From: JAVBNU01 sp031551265 | GTDB taxonomy: Bacteria; Cyanobacteriota; Vampirovibrionia; Gastranaerophilales; Gastranaerophilaceae | Direction: 5' to 3' | Assembly: GCA_031551265.1 (NCBI GenBank) | Contig: JAVBNU010000010.1 | Coordinates: forward strand, 1-64,000 | DNA length: 64,000 nucleotides | In this document: in pieces, positions 8,590 through 17,142 of the stretch | Layout of the letters: each line of letters begins with the position of its first letter | Numbering within the stretch: the first letter of the stretch is position 1 | Made by a program: the position numbers and the translations under genes | The notes under the pieces: model-generated | Told to the model about the DNA's origin: nothing | Databases searched by the model: none | What the model saw: only the letters and a program-made list of their open reading frames with translations

Positions 8590-11196
8590 ATGATAGACTT
8601 TAATAAATTGACGGATTATACACAAAAAGTAATATATTCGGCTCAGCAAATAATGAGCCAGTTCCATAATCCTCAAATCGAGCCACCTCATATAATAATT
8701 GCAATGGACGAGGATAAAGACAGCGTCAGCGCGAAGCTGTTGTCTGATTTAGGTCTTTACGCGCAAGGTTTTCAGAATGATTTGATGAATTTGATAAATA
8801 CACTGCCAAAAGTTCAAAATGAGATTAATACTCAGCAGTTGTTTTTATCGTCTGCTACGGTGAAGCTTCTTGATCTGGCCCAGGAAGAAGCCGATAAATT
8901 GAAAGATTCATATATAAGTTTTGAACATATTTTGATTGCTATGACATTGCTGGATGGCAGTGATATCCAAAAAATACTGGCAAAATACAACGTTAACAAA
9001 AATACTATTTTAAGTAAAATGAAGGACATTCGCGGTAACCGCACCGTTAGTACTAAAGATGCTGAAAATACATATCAGGCTTTGGAAAAATATTCTACAG
9101 ATTTGACAGAAGTTGCACGTCGAGGCAAGCTCGACCCCGTCATTGGCCGTGATGATGAAGTCAGACGTATAATTCAGGTATTAAATCGTAAAACTAAAAA
9201 TAATCCGGTATTAATAGGTGAACCCGGTGTTGGTAAAACAGCTATTGTGGAAGGTTTAGCGCAGCGAATTATTCGTGGCGATGTGCCTGAAGGTTTAAAA
9301 GAATCGAGGATTGTTGCGCTTGATTTAGGTGCGCTGGTTGCGGGTGCTAAATTCAGAGGTGAGTTTGAAGAACGTTTAAAAGCTGTTTTGAAAGAAGTTG
9401 AAGCGGCTAACGGGCAGATTATTATGTTCATTGACGAGTTGCACACGGTAGTTGGTGCAGGTGCGACAGAGGGAGCAATGGATGCGGGTAATTTGCTGAA
9501 GCCAATGCTCGCTCGTGGAACACTGCGTTGTATTGGCGCTACAACAATCAACGAATACAGAAAATATATCGAAAAAGACCCTGCGTTAGAGCGTAGATTT
9601 CAAACTGTGCTTGTAAATGAGCCGACTGTTGAAGATACAATAAGTATTTTACGCGGGCTAAAAGAGCGTTATGAAGTGCACCACGGGGTCAGAATTAAGG
9701 ATGCTGCGTTGATTGCTGCTACGAAATTATCCAGTCGTTATATTACGGATAGATTTTTGCCGGATAAGGCGATTGACCTTGTAGATGAAGCTGCTTCGTC
9801 TTTAAGAATTGAGATTGACTCAATGCCCGAGGAGATTGATTCAATGACACGCCAAAAAATGCAGCTGGAGATTGAGCGCGAAGCCCTCAAAAAAGAGGTT
9901 AGTGAAGAAAACAATACCAAAATTGCTGATATTACTATTCTGATTGATAAATTGGATGAAAAAATTAATTTCCTTAAAACTCAATGGGAAAAGGAAAAAA
10001 GTCATATTGTTTCAGAGACTCAGCTTAAAGAAGAAATTGAAAAAACAAAACTTGAAATCGAAAAAGCTGAACGTGCGACTGATTTGCAAAAAGCAGCAGA
10101 GTTGAAATTCGGTAAACTTATCGAGCTTGAAAATAAATTAAAAAAAGTTGAAAAAAGCGACAAAAAGAATCAGCTTCTCAAAGAAGAGGTTGATGAGGAA
10201 GATATTGCCGTGATTGTGAGCAAATGGACAGGCATTCCTATAATTAAACTTGTCCAAAGTGAGGCCGACAAGCTGCTTGAAATGGAAGAATTTTTGAAAA
10301 AACGAGTTGTCGGTCAAGATGAAGGACAGATAATAGTCTCTGATGCAATTCGTCGCGCGCGTTCGGGCTTGAATGATCCCAGACGTCCGATAGGAACATT
10401 TTTGTTTTTAGGACCTACGGGTGTTGGTAAAACTGAATTGGCAAAGGCGCTTGCTGAGTTTATGTTCAATGACGAAAATTCACTCATAAGAATTGATATG
10501 AGTGAATATATGGAAAAACACGCGGTTGCACGCCTTATTGGTGCGCCTCCGGGGTATGTCGGCTATGATGAAGGCGGGCAGCTGACTGAAGCTGTCAGAC
10601 GTAAGCCTTATTCGGTGATTTTGTTCGACGAAATCGAAAAAGCTCACCCTGATGTGTTTAATATCATGCTGCAAATCTTTGATGATGGTCGTTTGACTGA
10701 TTCAAGAGGCAGAACAGTTGATTTTAAAAATACTGTTATTATTATGACAAGCAATGTCGGCAGCGATATTATTCTGCAAAACTCACTAAATGCAGCGCTT
10801 TCTGAAAAGGATTTTGCGCAAACAAAAGAACAGGTGCTTGATATTTTGAAAATGCAATTCAGGCCGGAGTTTTTAAATCGTATTGATGAGATTGTATACT
10901 TTAAAGGACTTACGTTGCATCAATTGTCAGCGATTGTTGATATTCAGCTTGAAAACTTGAAGAAAATTTTGGCAGAAAAAGAATTAACAATTGATATGAG
11001 TGCTGAGGCTAAGGATTTGCTTGCACGTCGTGGGTTTAACCCTGCATATGGAGCGCGTCCGCTGAAGCGTACAATTCGTCAAATGGTAGAAAATCCACTT
11101 GCTAAGAAGATTTTAGCCGGCGAGTTCAAAGCCCATGACGCAATATATGTTGATGCCAATGATAGCGATGATGAGCTGGTGTTTACGAAGAAGTAA
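8590..11196 (+). CDS. clpB: ClpB protein disaggregase
   Basis: 868 residues, full length. A hexameric AAA+ chaperone that threads aggregated proteins with DnaK help. Clp_N repeats at about 1-145; first AAA module with Walker A GEPGVGKT at 210-217 and Walker B IMFIDELHT; a coiled-coil middle domain (about 410-525) that distinguishes ClpB from ClpA/ClpC; second AAA module with GPTGVGKT at 608-615; sensor motif FRPEFLNRIDE and the C-terminal small domain GARPLKR. Shine-Dalgarno AAAGGGA upstream. Monocistronic, flanked by divergent lptCA. Confidence 0.97.
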   Translation: MIDFNKLTDYTQKVIYSAQQIMSQFHNPQIEPPHIIIAMDEDKDSVSAKLLSDLGLYAQGFQNDLMNLINTLPKVQNEINTQQLFLSSATVKLLDLAQEEADKLKDSYISFEHILIAMTLLDGSDIQKILAKYNVNKNTILSKMKDIRGNRTVSTKDAENTYQALEKYSTDLTEVARRGKLDPVIGRDDEVRRIIQVLNRKTKNNPVLIGEPGVGKTAIVEGLAQRIIRGDVPEGLKESRIVALDLGALVAGAKFRGEFEERLKAVLKEVEAANGQIIMFIDELHTVVGAGATEGAMDAGNLLKPMLARGTLRCIGATTINEYRKYIEKDPALERRFQTVLVNEPTVEDTISILRGLKERYEVHHGVRIKDAALIAATKLSSRYITDRFLPDKAIDLVDEAASSLRIEIDSMPEEIDSMTRQKMQLEIEREALKKEVSEENNTKIADITILIDKLDEKINFLKTQWEKEKSHIVSETQLKEEIEKTKLEIEKAERATDLQKAAELKFGKLIELENKLKKVEKSDKKNQLLKEEVDEEDIAVIVSKWTGIPIIKLVQSEADKLLEMEEFLKKRVVGQDEGQIIVSDAIRRARSGLNDPRRPIGTFLFLGPTGVGKTELAKALAEFMFNDENSLIRIDMSEYMEKHAVARLIGAPPGYVGYDEGGQLTEAVRRKPYSVILFDEIEKAHPDVFNIMLQIFDDGRLTDSRGRTVDFKNTVIIMTSNVGSDIILQNSLNAALSEKDFAQTKEQVLDILKMQFRPEFLNRIDEIVYFKGLTLHQLSAIVDIQLENLKKILAEKELTIDMSAEAKDLLARRGFNPAYGARPLKRTIRQMVENPLAKKILAGEFKAHDAIYVDANDSDDELVFTKK

Positions 11197-11212
11197 GAAT
11201 AACTCGCGGGTT

Positions 11213-11395
11213 TGTCACCCCGCAGCGCTTAATTAAAAATAATTACATGAATCGCCTCTGTGCGGGGTCTTTCCGTTGTGGGGTTATTTATTCAACCCAA
11301 AAGAGATTTCATTTGTTGGTTGGTAAGATACCGCACACAAACGATTATTTTCAAGCTTGAAATATACCGCTGCGGTATGTGAATGCATCCATCAT
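11213..11395. repeat. dispersed CACCCCGCAG/TGTGCGGGGTC element, copy A
   Basis: Intergenic element about 180 bp long. Shared landmarks with 25437-25612: GTCACCCCGCAG, TGTGCGGGGTCTTTC, GGTAAGATACCGCACA, AAAC-TTATT and GCTGCGGTATG, in the same order and similar spacing. Internal complementarity (CCCCGCA with TGCGGGG; ATACCGCA with TGCGGTAT) would form two hairpins. No gene on either strand. Confidence 0.7.
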
Positions 11396-11420
11396 GCCCT
11401 ACTTTGCTGACGACAAAGTT

Positions 11421-11608
11421 TCAAAAATACTCAAATGCTTTTTCACATTCTGATTTTAAATATTCAACTATGGGTAAAATATTTAATACTTTTTTGTTAT
11501 CGCAATTATGGTTGCAATAATCTTCTATTACCCATAGTCCGGAGTTTATGTTTGAGACTAAACCGCTATATTGTCATTCTCTTCGGTTGAATATTCGCTT
11601 TGTTTCAT
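11421..11608 (-). pseudogene. short helical ORF, apparently frameshifted
   Basis: From the ATG at 11608 one frame reads MKQSEYSTEENDNIAV and then stops; from about 11560 another frame continues coherently to a stop at 11421 through GLWVIEDYC, VLNILPIVEYLKSE and AFEYF. Together they would make a protein of about 60 residues of the same size and helical style as other very short ORFs in this window (32416, 36066, 38064, 49082). The 188-base span is not a multiple of three. Either a decayed gene or a single-base sequence error. Divergent from the AbrB-like gene at 11712. Confidence 0.45.
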
Positions 11609-11626
11609 AATTTTCTCTAAATCTTA

Positions 11627-11656
11627 TAAGATAATTATAAGTAACTTATAATCTTA
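11627..11656. promoter_or_regulatory. operator-like inverted repeat upstream of abrB-like gene
   Basis: ATTATAAG-TAA-CTTATAAT (11634-11652) is a perfect 8-bp inverted repeat with a 3-base spacer, flanked by TAAGAT and ATCTTA that extend the symmetry. It sits between two divergent small genes, where an autoregulatory AbrB/MazE-type protein would be expected to bind. Inference from position and symmetry. Confidence 0.45.
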
Positions 11657-11711
11657 AGTCAAGAAAATAAATTATAATAATATTTATATAATATTATAAT
11701 GAGGTTCTAAC

Positions 11712-11870
11712 ATGGCTAAAAATCTGAGACAAATTGGTGGCAGTTGGGGAATAATAATTCCTTTGGCAATTTTAAAGCTTTTAAAAGTTAATCCTACAGT
11801 CGACGATGTAGAATTAACTGTTGAAAATGATGTCTTAAAAATAACCAAGATTAAGAAAAAAATTAAATAG
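11712..11870 (+). CDS. AbrB/MazE-type small DNA-binding protein
   Basis: 52 residues. The pattern RQIGGSWGIIIP, LKLLKV, VELTVENDVLKITK is the swapped-hairpin AbrB/MazE fold (R-x-G-x-S, xIP, then the VEL...LxI strand pair). Such proteins act as antitoxins or transition-state regulators. Shine-Dalgarno is weak (GAGGT). No toxin follows: downstream is repeat sequence, and upstream is the divergent frameshifted short ORF. Possible orphan antitoxin or a regulator of its own divergent partner. Confidence 0.7.
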   Translation: MAKNLRQIGGSWGIIIPLAILKLLKVNPTVDDVELTVENDVLKITKIKKKIK

Positions 11871-12001
11871 CTTATATTGCTGGGGTGCCCACTTCGAGGA
11901 CCCAGCTGGTGGCGGCTCATATTTCGCCGACCAGCAGATTGAAACCCCAACCTACCGCTCTTACAATCGCATTAGATCAGTATATTGATGTTGTTCAGCA
12001 A

Positions 12002-12625
12002 CTAACCTTGTAATCCTGCGTCGGAGGAGCCAATATCTACGTTGAGGCCTTCGGAATGCTTAATATCGCTCATTGTTGTTTTTAAATCGTCTTTTTTATT
12101 GTCCTGGGCGAATAAATTGCTTTGATGATTGTTGTCCGTTTGAGATTCGTTGTTGTTGTCCTGATTAGGTTGATTATTTTGTGCTATTTCGTTTTGATCA
12201 GGTAAAGCAATATTTATACCAAATTGTTTGGCTAACTTTTCCATTTTATCCATGGCGTCAGGGCTATCCAAATTGGACATAAGATCAGTAAGCGCGTCCA
12301 AGGTTTCCTTTGTGGCTCCACTATCTTTGGCCATGTCAGCATAATCATCCATGTTGAACGAAATATTCTCCTCGGCTTTGACATCAGGGGATTCGCCTGT
12401 TTTTTGGTTAACATTGTTAACTTTTGTAAGATTATTTTTAAAATGCTCTCTTGAAATGCTACCCTGTGCGTCATCACCTGCCGTTTTATTAGTAGAATCA
12501 GACGTTTTGGCTTTTCCTAAAATTTTCTGAAAAGAGCTTCTCAGGTTGCTGCCTGAAAAAAGCTTTTTGTTATTATCGACTGAAACGCTTGCTGTAGCCT
12601 GCATGTTGTTTTTTTGTATACTCAT
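12002..12625 (-). CDS. hydrophilic low-complexity protein, unknown function
   Basis: 207 residues, rich in Asn, Asp, Gln, Lys and Ser, with no membrane segment or signal peptide. One more structured part lies at about 90-140 (helical, with MDDYADMAKD and MDKMEKLAKQFGI); the C-terminal 60 residues are an Asn/Gln-rich stretch. The overall look is that of a disordered, possibly exported protein. No family recognised. Monocistronic, between repeat debris and the divergent GH77 gene. Confidence 0.6.
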   Translation of the reverse strand: MSIQKNNMQATASVSVDNNKKLFSGSNLRSSFQKILGKAKTSDSTNKTAGDDAQGSISREHFKNNLTKVNNVNQKTGESPDVKAEENISFNMDDYADMAKDSGATKETLDALTDLMSNLDSPDAMDKMEKLAKQFGINIALPDQNEIAQNNQPNQDNNNESQTDNNHQSNLFAQDNKKDDLKTTMSDIKHSEGLNVDIGSSDAGLQG

Positions 12626-12880
12626 AATATTCTCAAAATAAATACCTTATATATATAAAAACAAAACGTATGGTAAAATTGCTTTGGATAGTATATAATA
12701 TTTTAACGAATTGTATACAAACATTGTCGACTAGTCTTTGTAGTTAACCAGGGGTGGGGTTACAAATATTTTGTATCAGTGTTAAATTATGTAACAATTT
12801 GAGGAAAATATATCAAGAAAAAATGTTCCGGTATATTTTATTGAGTGTAACTGTGTATTGTTTAGGGAAAAGTAAGATTC

Positions 12881-14941
12881 ATGAAGATAAATAGTATTTC
12901 ATCAGGTATTTCATTCAAAGCTGCGTATACACACAGCGAAAAAGAAACCTATAGAAATGATTGTGACAAAGCATTAGAATTATTAGGCAAAGAGCCTGGT
13001 GACAAGATTACTTTAATTTTGCATGATTATGCCGTGCCATCCAGCCCGGGTCGAAATATGGGTATAGGCAGCCTGTTTTCTGATGCGGCTCGCAATGCTG
13101 TTCTTTTTGCCAAGGACATGTTTAGAATAAATTCCGTATTGACAAGTCCTGAGGGCGTAATTGACAGGCCGGTCAAAACTTCTAATCATGAGGCTCCTGC
13201 TTCACCTTCTCCATATTCAGGATCAAACTTTGCGTGGGGAGAGCATTTGATAGATTTGCCTAAGTTGACGACAGCTGCGTATGGCCGTATTTTACCTCAG
13301 GGAAAAATCGATGAGATTAGTCATCGTTATGCCAATTATGGTGTGTATGGTGAATTTAATGTTGATTATGAAGCTGTTATAGGAAATCAACACCATGCAG
13401 GTACGCATGAAACTGCTTTAGATATTGCATACAAAAATTTTAAACAATTACCAAAAGAGCATTTTTTGCGGAATCAGTTCGATAAATTCAAGACTGAAAA
13501 TGCCGACTGGCTTGAAAAATATGTAATGTATTCTGCATTAAAGAAAGAACATGGCGATAGAGATTATAAGAACTGGAAAAATGAGGTAGACGCAGAGCTA
13601 TACACAGGTAAAATCCCGGAAGCAAGGGTCAATCAGCGCAAAGAAGAAATTAGGGCTAAGTATGCCGATTTCATCGAGCAAAAAGCGTTTTACCAGTTTT
13701 TGGCAGATAAACAGCAAAAAATAACGAAACTTGTGTTTAATAAAAAGGGCATAGAGATACATGGCGACATGTTAATCGGGAATAACGACCAGGAAAAATG
13801 GGCTTATCGACCGTTTTTGATGGATAACGCAAGTTTGGGCTGCACAGAGTACAAATTCAATGAAGAAACCGGCAAAGAGGAAAAAATTAATAATAATTGG
13901 GGCGGTGCAATGATTGATGCTCAAAGGCTTAAAAAAGAAAGAGATTTCGGCCCGATGACTGATTTTATTGATAACAGATTCTCTCTATTCTTCAAGCGCT
14001 ACGATGGCGTTAGGGTTGATGCAGCGTGGCAGTACACTCATCCGAGCTTCTTTGACAAAAAAGGAGTTAATCATGAAACTTGTAACGGCACGATTTTGTT
14101 TGACAAAATGGAAGAAGCCGCGCAAAAAGTATATGGTAAAAATTTTAATCCTAAAAATATAATGCTGGAGCTTCTTGGTGGCAGATGGTCTGAATCAGCA
14201 GCGCTTTTGAATGCTGCAGGCAAAAAATACCCTCTAATAGAGCATACACAGTACGCAAAAGAAGGATGGGGCAGAGCTGCATACTATAACCAAGATGGTG
14301 TTCTTGAGCATGGGCATCTTGGCGATGGTAATTATACATTAGGTATTGGCACGCATGATGATATTTCTCTGATAGCTCTTGCTAAAAATTGTTTTGTTCA
14401 ATATGACACCGAAGAAAAAACCAAAGAAAAAAGAACAGGAACAAAAGCAGACAGAACTGAAAAAGGCGAGGAACAAATACCTCATTTGATTAAAGATCTG
14501 GCTCTTGAAGGAGAGGATGCTATAAATGACGAAAAAGCGTTCCGTAGAGCTAAGTTTGCTGAACTGTTCACGACAAAAAATCAATTTTTCACATATACAG
14601 ATGCTTTTGGCATAGAGGAAGCGATAAATACACCTAACTATGTAGGTCATGAAAATTGGTCAAAAAGACTGCCGTCTTATTATGAATCCTTTTATCACGG
14701 ACAAGTAGCTCAGGGCTTTGGGTTGAATCTCCCTGAGGCTTTGAAAATGGCGCTTGTGGCAAAAGGTAAAAGCGATGATTATAAAAATAAACCTCTGATT
14801 GAGCGTTTAGAGCGCGCAGCTGAAATATTGCGTAATAAAAAAGGGCCAATGACTGAAGCAGAAGCAAATGAAAAATATGGTGAAGGCTGCAACAGAATAA
14901 CTGGCGAAGGTGAACCTATACGCAAACATATTATGGCTTAA
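12881..14941 (+). CDS. malQ: divergent GH77 4-alpha-glucanotransferase (MalQ-like) with N-terminal SFKA tag
   Basis: 686 residues. MalQ disproportionates alpha-1,4-glucans from starch, glycogen or maltodextrins. Family landmarks are present: FLRNQFDKFKTENADWLEKY, then D380 in VRVDAAWQ (nucleophile position), E430 in MLELLGG (acid/base position) and D493 in GTHDD (transition-state stabiliser position). The surrounding residues differ from the usual RIDHFRG and GTHDND, so the enzyme is divergent. The first 15 residues end in GISFKAAY, a tag shared with other proteins here. Longer than a minimal GH77 enzyme because of Lys/Glu-rich insertions near 195-260 and 510-545. The catalytic set appears intact. 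Confidence 0.78.
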   Translation: MKINSISSGISFKAAYTHSEKETYRNDCDKALELLGKEPGDKITLILHDYAVPSSPGRNMGIGSLFSDAARNAVLFAKDMFRINSVLTSPEGVIDRPVKTSNHEAPASPSPYSGSNFAWGEHLIDLPKLTTAAYGRILPQGKIDEISHRYANYGVYGEFNVDYEAVIGNQHHAGTHETALDIAYKNFKQLPKEHFLRNQFDKFKTENADWLEKYVMYSALKKEHGDRDYKNWKNEVDAELYTGKIPEARVNQRKEEIRAKYADFIEQKAFYQFLADKQQKITKLVFNKKGIEIHGDMLIGNNDQEKWAYRPFLMDNASLGCTEYKFNEETGKEEKINNNWGGAMIDAQRLKKERDFGPMTDFIDNRFSLFFKRYDGVRVDAAWQYTHPSFFDKKGVNHETCNGTILFDKMEEAAQKVYGKNFNPKNIMLELLGGRWSESAALLNAAGKKYPLIEHTQYAKEGWGRAAYYNQDGVLEHGHLGDGNYTLGIGTHDDISLIALAKNCFVQYDTEEKTKEKRTGTKADRTEKGEEQIPHLIKDLALEGEDAINDEKAFRRAKFAELFTTKNQFFTYTDAFGIEEAINTPNYVGHENWSKRLPSYYESFYHGQVAQGFGLNLPEALKMALVAKGKSDDYKNKPLIERLERAAEILRNKKGPMTEAEANEKYGEGCNRITGEGEPIRKHIMA

Positions 14942-14973
14942 TTTAGGCAATATTATAGAAATATTTAATAAAA

Positions 14974-15004
14974 AAAAGAGACTGGTTTTGAATCAGTCTC
15001 TTTT
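14974..15004. terminator. bidirectional terminator between malQ-like gene and tuf
   Basis: AAAAGAGACTG and CAGTCTCTTTT form an 11-bp stem with a 9-base loop, with A-runs before and T-runs after, so it can serve the convergent genes on both strands. Confidence 0.85.
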
Positions 15005-15034
15005 AAGCTTTTTAGTGATTGTTGTTAATCAGGT

Positions 15035-16243
15035 CTAAACCATAATTTTATCAACAACACCAGCGCCAACTGTACGTCCGCCTTCTCTTATCGCGAATCT
15101 CATACCTGCTTCAATCGCAACAGGAGCAATAAGTTCAACTTCCATATTAACGTTGTCACCAGGCATAATCATTTCGCCTTCGAATTTGATTGAACCGGTA
15201 ACGTCTGTTGTACGGATGTAGAACTGAGGTCTGTATCCAGGGAAGAATGGAGTGTGACGTCCGCCTTCGTCTTTTGTTAATACATAAACGTTAGCTGTGA
15301 ATTTAGTGTGAGGTTTGATAGAACCGATAGCAGCCAATACTTGACCACGTTGAATTTCAGTTTTATCAACACCACGCAATAAAGCACCAATGTTGTCGCC
15401 AGCAAGACCTTCATCAAGAAGTTTTCTGAACATTTCAACACCTGTACAAGTTGTTTTTTTAGTGTCGCCGAAACCGACGATTTCGATTTCTTGACCAACT
15501 TTAACTTTACCACGCTCAACACGACCTGTAGCAACTGTACCACGACCTGTGATTGAGAACACGTCCTCAACAGGCATTAAGAATGGTTTGTCTAAGTCAC
15601 GCTCAGGAGTTGGAATGTATGTATCAATAGCATCCATCAATTCCCAAATTTTATCAACCCATTTGTCTGTACCGCGGGCAATGTTTGGATTAGCTTGAAC
15701 AGCTTCTAAAGCTTTTAAAGCTGAACCTCTAATGAATGGAATGTTGTCACCGTCAAATTCATATGATGATAACAATTCTCTAGCTTCCATTTCAACTAAG
15801 TCTAACAACTCTTCGTCGTCAACTGCATCACATTTGTTCATGAAAACGACCAATTTAGGTACGCCAACCTGACGTGCAAGAAGGATGTGTTCACGTGTTT
15901 GAGGCATAGGACCATCTGTTGCTGAAATAACAAGGATACCGCCGTCCATTTGAGCAGCACCTGTAATCATGTTTTTAACATAGTCTGCGTGGCCTGGGCA
16001 GTCAACGTGCGCATAGTGGCGATTGTCTGTTTCATACTCTACGTGTGATGTAGAGATGGTAATACCTCTTGCTTTTTCTTCAGGAGCAGCATCAATTTCG
16101 TCAAATTTTCTAGCTTGAGCTTTTCCTACTGCTGCCATACTTCCTGTAATTGCAGCTGTTAATGTTGTTTTACCATGGTCAACGTGGCCTACTGTACCAA
16201 CGTTAACGTGCGGTTTGTTTCTTTCGAACTTTTCGCGTGCCAT
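15035..16243 (-). CDS. tuf: elongation factor Tu
   Basis: 402 residues. GTPase that delivers aminoacyl-tRNA to the ribosome. G1 GHVDHGKT at 19-26, G3 DCPGHADY, G4 NKCD, then beta-barrel domains 2 and 3 ending in VGAGVVDKIMV. Start confirmed by AAGGAGA just upstream. It is the last gene of a tRNA-Thr/tRNA-Tyr/tRNA-Thr/tuf transcription unit, the same order as the E. coli thrU-tyrU-glyT-thrT-tufB operon without glyT, and probably read from the promoter at 17089-17117. Confidence 0.98.
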   Translation of the reverse strand: MAREKFERNKPHVNVGTVGHVDHGKTTLTAAITGSMAAVGKAQARKFDEIDAAPEEKARGITISTSHVEYETDNRHYAHVDCPGHADYVKNMITGAAQMDGGILVISATDGPMPQTREHILLARQVGVPKLVVFMNKCDAVDDEELLDLVEMEARELLSSYEFDGDNIPFIRGSALKALEAVQANPNIARGTDKWVDKIWELMDAIDTYIPTPERDLDKPFLMPVEDVFSITGRGTVATGRVERGKVKVGQEIEIVGFGDTKKTTCTGVEMFRKLLDEGLAGDNIGALLRGVDKTEIQRGQVLAAIGSIKPHTKFTANVYVLTKDEGGRHTPFFPGYRPQFYIRTTDVTGSIKFEGEMIMPGDNVNMEVELIAPVAIEAGMRFAIREGGRTVGAGVVDKIMV

Positions 16244-16304
16244 GAGATTAATCTCCTTTTTTATTCTACTACTTATATTGTTTTGCCTATATTAGGTTTA
16301 TTTT

Positions 16305-16377
16305 AGCCCTTGACGGGAATTGAACCCGTGGCCTTTCCCTTACCAAGGGAATGCGCTACCTCTGCGCCACAAGGGCT
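16305..16377 (-). tRNA. tRNA-Thr (GGT)
   Basis: 73 bases on the minus strand: acceptor AGCCCTT pairs with AAGGGCT, D-arm GCGCAGAGGTAGCGC, anticodon loop TTGGTAA giving GGT, and T-arm with GGTTCAATTC. No encoded CCA. It lies 61 bases upstream of the tuf start. Confidence 0.95.
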
Positions 16378-16564
16378 CGCTTGTTTTTCTGAGAGGTCTC
16401 CGACCTCTTGCGCTACCTACCCCCTTCAAAACTTCACATTTAGTGAACTTTTGTGGGGTCCCTGCCACAGGGCTCGCTTTATACTGAGAGGCTTTCAGCC
16501 CCTTGCGCTACCCCTCTCAAAAAACGGTACTTAATCGTTTTTCTCGGCAGAGTGCCACAGGGCT
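16378..16564 (-). repeat. two degenerate tRNA-Thr 5'-fragment repeats with hairpins
   Basis: Two units of about 97 and 90 bp (ending near 16474 and 16564 on the plus strand). Read on the minus strand each starts with AGCCCTGTGGC, like the 5' end of the real tRNA-Thr, carries a hairpin (TTCAC-TAAAT-GTGAA or AAAACG-ATTAAGTA-CGTTTT), then GGTAGCGCAAG, like its D-arm, and a second hairpin of the GAGGTCGGAGACCTC type. No T-arm or anticodon arm, so they are not functional tRNAs. Confidence 0.65.
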
Positions 16565-16585
16565 TGGACGGGTTTTAAATAAATT

Positions 16586-16667
16586 GGGCAGGGGTGGATT
16601 CGAACCACCGTAGTCGTTAAACGGCAGATTTACAGTCTGCTCCCTTTAGCCACTCGGGCACCTACCC
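16586..16667 (-). tRNA. tRNA-Tyr (GTA)
   Basis: 82 bases on the minus strand with a long variable arm, as expected for a class II bacterial tRNA-Tyr. The acceptor stem GGGTAGG / CCTGCCC (one mismatch or wobble), anticodon loop around CTGTAAA giving GTA, and T-arm GGTTCGAATCC are all visible. Confidence 0.95.
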
Positions 16668-16932
16668 ATATTTAGTTTTATAATGTGCGATTGGGCTGTA
16701 CCTCGAGTGGCAATCTCTTGCTCTCTCACCGTTAAAAAATGATACTTAATCATTTTTTAACTGATTCTTCCGTCCTACCGGAATACTCGGGCACCTACCC
16801 ATATTTAGTTTATAATGTGCGATTGGGTTGTACCTCGAGTGGCAATCTCTTGCTCTCTCACCGTTAAAAAATGATACTTAATCATTTTTTAACTGATTCT
16901 TCCGTTCTACCGGAATACTCGGGCACCTACCC
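16668..16932 (-). repeat. two tandem 132/133-bp repeats carrying the tRNA-Tyr 5' end
   Basis: Two near-identical units end at 16800 and 16932 (periods 133 and 132). Read on the minus strand each begins with the first 16 bases of tRNA-Tyr (GGGTAGGTGCCCGAGT), then a small hairpin TTCCGGTAGGACGGAA, then a perfect 13-bp stem GTTAAAAAATGAT/ATCATTTTTTAAC with a 5-base loop, then TTGCCACTCGAGGTACA and a TATAAA-containing stretch before the next unit. Only the last tRNA-Tyr copy is complete. Probably tandem duplication of the tRNA 5' part and its leader. Confidence 0.85.
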
Positions 16933-17000
16933 ATATTTAGTTTATAATGTGCGATTGATAATACTTAAAAATTTAAGCAAATATCCTCGGTACGAATAAT

Positions 17001-17072
17001 AGCCGGTGATAGGAATCGAACCTACAACCTACGGTTTACAAAACCGTTGCTCTACCGTTGAGCTACACCGGC
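17001..17072 (-). tRNA. tRNA-Thr (TGT)
   Basis: 72 bases on the minus strand; GCCGGTG pairs with CACCGGC, discriminator T, anticodon loop TTTGTAA giving TGT. First gene after the strong promoter at 17089-17117, so the head of the tRNA-tuf unit. Confidence 0.95.
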
Positions 17073-17088
17073 GATTATATCTATTGAA

Positions 17089-17117
17089 ATAATAATAAGG
17101 ACATACCGCTATGTCAA
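17089..17117 (-). promoter_or_regulatory. sigma-70 promoter of the tRNA-tuf operon
   Basis: On the minus strand TTGACA (17117-17112), 17 bases, then TATTAT (17094-17089), followed about 16 bases later by the first base of tRNA-Thr(TGT). Near-consensus spacing and hexamers, as expected for a heavily expressed tRNA/EF-Tu unit. Confidence 0.8.
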
Positions 17118-17142
17118 GCTTTTATGCATGTTCTAAATATAT

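Noticed and set aside
16310..16534. 74-codon ORF across the tRNA-Thr and its repeats
   Set aside because: Runs through a tRNA and its degenerate repeats on the other strand; not a protein.
16668..16932. Possible CRISPR array from the tandem repeats
   Set aside because: Only two 132/133-bp units with no short repeat/variable-spacer structure and no cas genes.
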